Assembly: GCF_029633865.1 (NCBI RefSeq)
Contig: NC_079222.1
Location: forward strand, 30,061,311-30,125,310
From: Lampris incognitus
Lineage: Eukaryota; Chordata; Actinopteri; Lampriformes; Lampridae
Direction: 5' to 3'
Length of the DNA: 64,000 nt
Below the pieces are notes generated by a model. It searched no databases. It was not told the origin of the DNA and saw only the letters and a program-made list of their open reading frames with translations. A program made the position numbers and the translations under genes. Positions 12,880-64,000 of this stretch are shown here, in pieces (position 1 is the first letter of the stretch; the number at the start of each line of letters is the position of its first letter).

Positions 12880-13733
12880 ATTGCAAAAAAAAGTGTCTCA
12901 GGCGATCTGAAAACATCCAGGCACACAGGAACAAGCATACATACACACCCTCTTCTTCAGTTGGTGACTTCAAAAACAATTTCTGTGTTTTTGTACATCT
13001 CCTCTCCCATGAGAGCAACAGCTTTCCTCAGATATCCTCCAGGCTGAGCAGATAAGAGCCTGTCTGAGTGCTACTTGTTGCAGGATGAAGCCGCCCTCAT
13101 CACACACACACATGCGATCCCCTTGTTCATAATTCTATCCACTATCTATCAACTCTATCTGGACAGCTACCACTTCCCTTTTAAGTACCTCCAGTTCACT
13201 CCCTTCAGATGAATAGCAATCAAGTGGTGATTGTAGGTTAAAAAAAATGACATCAGAACTGATATTTATATTTTGGTTATTATCACGGCCCTCATGACAG
13301 ACTCATGCAATCCTTTTCGACTTGCACGCGGGAACACTTTGAGGATACCCGTGACATCCATCTGAAAACACTTTTTGATGATTAACGGAGGCTATGTGCA
13401 AAAAAAGAGACAGATTTCCATGTTGTATCTCTAGCACTTCATTTCTGTGTGATAGCTTTGTAAAGGCGGTCAAATATCCCTTTCAGATCACTCCGAACAG
13501 AACAGTATGTCCCCTTAAGTTTTAGTTTTCTAATGGTCTTATAAAAGAAAGGCTCGCTGAGAGTATCACAAAATATCAAGCATGTCAGTTGTCATAAGGC
13601 ACAGTAAAAGGTGAAATACAGGTAGTCCCGGGTTACGAACGTCGGAGTTACGAACGCTCGTATTTACGAACCGACCTCGGTAAAGCCTGTTATTTAAAAA
13701 AAAAAACACGAAAAAACCCGAGTTACACACAAT

Positions 13734-14452
13734 GTTTCTCTATGGTTTGGTTGGCCATGGTTCTCTACTGGAAAATGGTGGATTGCTCCCTCCGGGTTGG
13801 GGATGAGTTGTTGCCTCAAGTGAAGGAGTTCAAGTATCTCGGGATCTTGTTGACGAGTGAGGGTAGGATGGAGCGAGAGATTGTCAGGCGGATTGGTGCA
13901 GCATCAGCGGTAATGCGGACGTTGTACCGGACCGTTGTGGTGAAGAGGGAGCTGAGTCGGAAGGCAAAGCTCTCAATTTACCAGTCAATCTACATTCAAA
14001 ACCTCACCTATGGTCATGAGCTGTGGGTAGTGACCGACAGGGTGAGATCGCGGATACAAGCGGCTGAAATGAGTTTCCTCCGTAGGGTGTCTGGGCTCAG
14101 CCTTAGAGATAGGGTGAGGAGCTCGGACAGCTGGAGGGAGCTCGGAGTAGAGCCGCTGCTCCTTCGCATCGAAAGGAGCCAGTTGAGATGGTTCTGGCAT
14201 CTGATTAGGATGCCCCCTGGTCCTGGGCACCTTCCTTTGGAGGCTTTCTGGGCACGTCCAACTGGGTAAAGTCCCCGGGGTAGACCCAGAACTCACTGGA
14301 GGGACTACATGTCCAATCTGGCCTGGGAACGCCTTGGGGATCCCACAGGAGGAGCTGGAGGACGTTGCTGGGGAGAGGGACATCTGGAGTGCCCTGCTTA
14401 GCTTGCTGCCACCGCGACTCGACCCCTGAGAAGCGGCTGATGATGAGATGAC
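13734..14452 (+). mobile_element. 5'-truncated non-LTR retrotransposon (family B), copy 1, nested in the Tigger element
   Basis: The plus-strand frame encodes VKEFKYLGILLTSEGRMERE, KAKLSIYQSIY, EMSFLRRVSGLSLRDRVRSS and SQLRWFWHLIRMPPG. This is the C-terminal part of a fish LINE reverse transcriptase. It ends in gagaagcggctgatgatgag. The direct repeat ttacacacaat flanks it at 13723-13733 and 14453-14463. One frameshift near 14268 interrupts the C-terminus. Confidence 0.88.
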
Positions 14453-14646
14453 TTACACACAATCGTTTGTACTAACGAACGGACGGACTACTCTGTACAA
14501 CGCTCAACACACCGGGCGGTTTTAGGCGGTTCGTCGGCCCGAGGGAGAACAACGCCACGCCGCCGTCGCCATTTTAAGTCGGATCGTGTCAACATTGTGT
14601 GCGTTGTGTTTTGACTCAAAACTTTCGTTTGCTTACCCTCGTAATC

Positions 14647-14810
14647 ATGGCTTCAAAGTGTAAACCCGACACAAGGGATGATGATGATGATGATGCGTCA
14701 ACGAAAAGGAAAATGATCACGACTGAAACCAAAGCGGAAATAATAAGGCGTTCAGAGAGAGGTGAAACGCTCTTATCGTTTTCTCACTTGCCCGGTGAGG
14801 CGGGGAGTTT
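14647..14810 (+). pseudogene. Remnant N-terminus of a Tigger-like transposase
   Basis: It starts at the ATG at 14647 with MASKCKPDTR, then an acidic run of aspartates, then a basic helix-turn-helix-like stretch. The pattern matches the DNA-binding N-terminus of Tigger/CENP-B-family transposases. The frame continues to a stop at 14946, but the sequence after about 14800 is non-transposase and cysteine/isoleucine-rich. The catalytic DDE domain is missing. Confidence 0.65.
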
Positions 14811-15076
14811 AAAATGTAAGACATGTTTCTTTAAAGTTTTTTATACCTATACACACATTATCTCTCTCAATTGTAAATACTGTACTGTAACATGTATTAT
14901 TATTACTGTATTATTATATTTATTATGTTTTAGGTCAAATATATAATATATACTAACACAAACATTTGACTGATTGACGCTAGATGTGAACTGTACGTAA
15001 CTGTTCCGACTTACATACAAATTTGACATAAGAACAGACTCAAAAACGGAGCTCGTTCGTAACCCGGGACTTCCTG

Positions 15077-15594
15077 TAATGAAAACTCCAGTGGAGTCAG
15101 ACAACGTATTAAACTCAAAACTGCACCGAAAAGCAGTTCAGTGACCAAAACTGCAATACTGCAGCAGTCTTGGGTAGTTCCCAGGTGGGGGGTTGTAAAT
15201 GTGTGTAGCCCTCCTTCCCCTCATAACACTTCAATGAGGCTAAATACAAAAAAAGTACAAGTAGTTAGTTACTGCGCAGCACTACTATTAATAACTCAAA
15301 TTACCGTGAATTTTTCTCCTAAATGGCTGCTAGAGAGGCAAAACATCAGACAGCCCATCATTAAAACACCAAACCATAGAGGGGACATTGTTATTAAAGC
15401 TTTTGGAGCCTCAAGGAAATTGTTGCTGATAAATATGCTCAACTTCTCTGAGTTCAGCACCAGTTCTTCAAAGACACATGGGGACGTGCACACACTTTTT
15501 TACTTAATGAAAAACTTGCTTGGGTCTTCGGCTCAACAGTGTTTGTTAGTACAGGGACAGTAAACAATTTAACGAATCATTAGGTGAATCCAGG
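15077..15594. other. Intergenic stretch beyond the candidate NNT poly(A) site
   Basis: Nothing is recognised beyond the Tigger target site. It lacks coding similarity and repeats. Confidence 0.4.
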
Positions 15595-18224
15595 TTTATT
15601 AGGGATGATAATGTTCCATGAAAAACTAGAGAAAAAAACATTCACAGTACATTTCGTCTTTTCAACATGGTACATCAAACCATCACAAACTTCTAAGCCC
15701 TACAGTCAAAGCATCAATGGCTCTAAACAAATAGGGACATTCCTATACAAAAATACTCTGCTGAAAAAGATGTTGGGCAATTTAGCCTTGGCAAACTTTA
15801 AAAAAAAAAGATCTTTCAACCATGTTAATTTGGGAAAAAAAATTCTCAGGAAATGGCAACGCATACAGGATTGTGATGTCTTGGTTTTGGACTTATTTTC
15901 ATAAAATGAGAAACAAGTCTGCTAAAGATGGAAATAAGTGAGCCTTCGTTTCTATTAAAGCAATTTGCCACTCTTTACCTAAGTTACAGAACATGAAGTA
16001 TCCAGCAGTAAACTGAGGTACAATGAAACGCATCACAATGCAAAATAAAGAAAGGCAACTGGTCAGGATAAGATTATAGATGGTTAAAGGTTGGATCATG
16101 GAAGAATGGTCTGTTACAGATTGCATGGTAGATGCCACACAGTAATGATTGGTCAGATGGTCCAATGAAAAGTTATTGGTCATTTAATGATCCATACAGA
16201 GGTAGGGCAGTTGTAATGGTCAATGTATCAGGTCCCTGGTTGGTAAAAATCAGTTCATTAGGCCTCGTGCTGGCCCGTTCTCCGTCTTAACTTCATTACA
16301 GTACTTGCCTTGGCTTGAGGGGACTGAATTCGCGTAAGGATGACTGCTGACATGTCATACCACAAGCCATTTTTTACATAACACAGTTTTAGCGATTCAA
16401 GTATAATGAAAGTGAAGGGGGTGAGAGTGGGGTTTCAGACAAACTTAAATTAATGCATGCAAATGAGGCAGACTGCAATTTATAAAGGATAAAACTGAAC
16501 TCTTAAACATTGCTGTTTAACACTGAATTGATCATTACCAATAAAATCATCATTATCATTCCTTTCAGTCATGTTACCGTTTGGCCGTACATTACAATAT
16601 ATTTTCACCGTTTCTTCATGTCTCTGCAGAACAATAATGAGGACACGTTTACTAGAGTGGGTGAAGCCAAAATGATGCCACACTGACAAAAGAAATCCTT
16701 CCTCACCCTATAGGTCAAAGGCTAGAATCACATCTACTGTATTGTCTTAATGCACGCTTCAATAATCCAGGTGAGAAAATCAAATTAAGCTGAATCGGTT
16801 CATCTGGACACGACGTTTATCGAGAAAAGCTTCCTCACTCATCTAAGTGACTTCTTCAGTCTCCAAACTGAACTGATTCTGAACTTCAGTGTCCAGATGA
16901 AGCGAGTCAACTCCCTGCGAACATCAACTGTATGTTCCACAGGATGGCGGACACATCTGGGTTAAAAAAACACAGTGAAATCCAATCAATTAATCAACAA
17001 TTATGGTGGGAGTATGACAAGATTTGTTAGGATTGCGAGACAGTTGGGGTTTTATTCGTGAAATGAATAAAATAGTATAAATAAGCTAAATGAATCATCT
17101 GAATGGATTTTTTTGGACACTGTTTGGAACCACTTGTGAGGATTAATGCACAACAAGGCACAGGGGTCACAAAAACAATCAAGAGGAAAAAAACAGCAAT
17201 TTGAATGACTAGAAACTGTTGAGCAACTAGTTCTGGTAAAGTCTTCTAAAACATAACCAAATAAGCAAATACAGGGTTGCGATTTATCTTGGGCCAAATA
17301 CAAAAAACTTTTTAGCAACCGTATAAAACTGGAAATATGAACAGTTACTGAAACAACAACTTTACAAAAACCTTGAACCGATCTGCTTTTTTTTTTGTCC
17401 TTCCTTTTTGCTTGTTCAGAAAAGGTGTATTCCAAGGAACACACATTTTCTGGGAAATACACATTTCTTATTAAGGAAATAAATCTATAGGAGAATATTT
17501 ATTTATCATACTGTCATAAAAAGAAAAGGTGGGGAAAACGAGGGACTGGGTTGAAAAACCCAAGGCTGCAGTCTATATAAAGGCTTGTTGGGCCCCCTCT
17601 CACTATTAATCCTCTTCAATAATGGATTGATTGTTTAATATATCAACTAAGTATCTGCTGTTAAATTCCTGTATCAGTTGATTTCACCAAATAGAGGATT
17701 TATAGTACTGTTTAATTTCTATAATTTCTCAACATTTAAAGTTAATATGTCTAACATCTTAATACATCCAGGTTTTTGATTGGTTTTTTTTTTTTCAAAT
17801 TCTAACCAATTCTAACCACTCTCAGTGCCCTTGTACTGAGAGTACATGGGTATGTGCACCTGATCAGTGCTCCCTTCATTTAATTTCTATAAACAAATAA
17901 AATCTCGAAAATGCCAAACGAAATTAAAAAAACAAACAAAACAAAACAAACAAAAAAACTCCCATACTACTGCTGTGGGGCACATATCCACATAAATTTT
18001 ATCAAATCTGGTCTCGATCAGCGCATTATCTCTGACAATTTTTATCTATAGACCCTGGGCAAGGTTGCCCAAAAGCCTTTTATCTTAATCATCTTTGTTC
18101 CATTGGCGTAGTTATAATCAGACAATGATGATTTTCATGTTGAGATGTTTTTGGAAAACTGTGCATCTCAAACAGCTACTTTCCCACCGTTCCTCTCCGC
18201 TCAGCGTGGCACCTCGGAGCCGTT
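15595..18224 (-). other. Probable NNT 3' untranslated region
   Basis: This follows the NNT stop codon on the minus strand. It has no microsatellite or SINE of family A, unlike the flanking DNA. AATAAA signals on the minus strand lie at 17503-17498, 17056-17051 and 15600-15595, and any of them could end the transcript. The extent given uses the farthest one. A MITE-like fragment lies inside at 16745-16912. Without transcript data the true 3' end is uncertain. Confidence 0.4.
16745..16912. mobile_element. MITE-like repeat fragment, copy 2
   Basis: It shares the caataatccaggtgagaaaatca start, the ttcatctggacac block and the catctaagtgacttcttcagtc block with the copies near 1853, 24010 and 59362. 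It would be part of the NNT mRNA if the distal poly(A) site is used. Confidence 0.6.

Positions 18225-64000
<45,776 letters not shown>

Larger units (their letters stand above)
13619..15076 (+). mobile_element. Tigger/pogo-type DNA transposon, internally deleted, with a LINE nested in it
   Basis: The terminal inverted repeats are 13619-13641 and 15054-15076 (CAGG[T/A]AGTCCCGGGTTACG and onward, 22 of 23 identical). Both ends are flanked by TA (13617-13618 and 15077-15078), the hallmark of the Tc1/mariner/pogo superfamily. Inside, from 14647, a frame starts like a Tigger/CENP-B-type helix-turn-helix (KRKMITTETKAEIIRRSERG), then degenerates after about 50 codons, so the rest of the transposase is absent. 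A LINE fragment occupies 13734-14452. Confidence 0.85.

Noticed and set aside
13742..14269. 175-codon frame as an independent gene
   Set aside because: It is the 3' part of a LINE reverse transcriptase, repeated at 53689 and 60631, and is bounded here by a target duplication.

Overview
The window is vertebrate nuclear DNA, almost certainly from a ray-finned (probably percomorph-type) fish. The evidence is GT-AG introns, long CA/GT and GA microsatellites, many tRNA-derived SINEs, V-SINE (DANA/Mermaid-type) elements, a 5S-rRNA-derived SINE, truncated LINEs with fish-type reverse-transcriptase reading frames, and small DNA transposons.

One host gene can be supported: nicotinamide nucleotide transhydrogenase (NNT), on the minus strand. 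Sixteen exons between 63974 and 18225 splice in frame with consensus GT-AG borders. They give 827 codons and a TAG stop, roughly the last three quarters of a protein of about 1,086 residues in human. The 5' end (mitochondrial presequence and first part of the NAD(H)-binding domain) lies beyond 64000. In transcription order the exons encode the end of domain I (NAD(H) binding), the linker, the membrane domain II (proton channel) and domain III (NADP(H) binding). The product is the inner-membrane enzyme that couples proton import to hydride transfer from NADH to NADP+. All reading frames are open, and nothing suggests a pseudogene.

Layout: 1-15590 is downstream intergenic DNA. It holds a CpG-rich segment near 180-440 with a possible first-exon donor of an unseen leftward gene, a degraded L2/CR1-like LINE (about 3820-6430), a 259-bp RTE-type LINE fragment with a long target duplication, large compound microsatellites, and a Tigger/pogo transposon (13619-15076) containing a LINE fragment. 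15595-18224 is the probable NNT 3' UTR. 18225-63974 is the NNT exon/intron territory, whose introns are loaded with SINEs, microsatellites, a 5S-derived SINE, hAT-like MITEs and a roughly 580-bp minisatellite made of ctagata-type subrepeats.

I found no new multi-gene system. The points worth a second look are structural: nested transposons with readable target duplications, two strong hairpin sequences, a palindrome made from a SINE head, the minisatellite, recurrent microsatellite growth inside V-SINEs, and the CpG-rich candidate promoter at the left edge. Repeat family names are from recognition of conserved segments, not from a database search.
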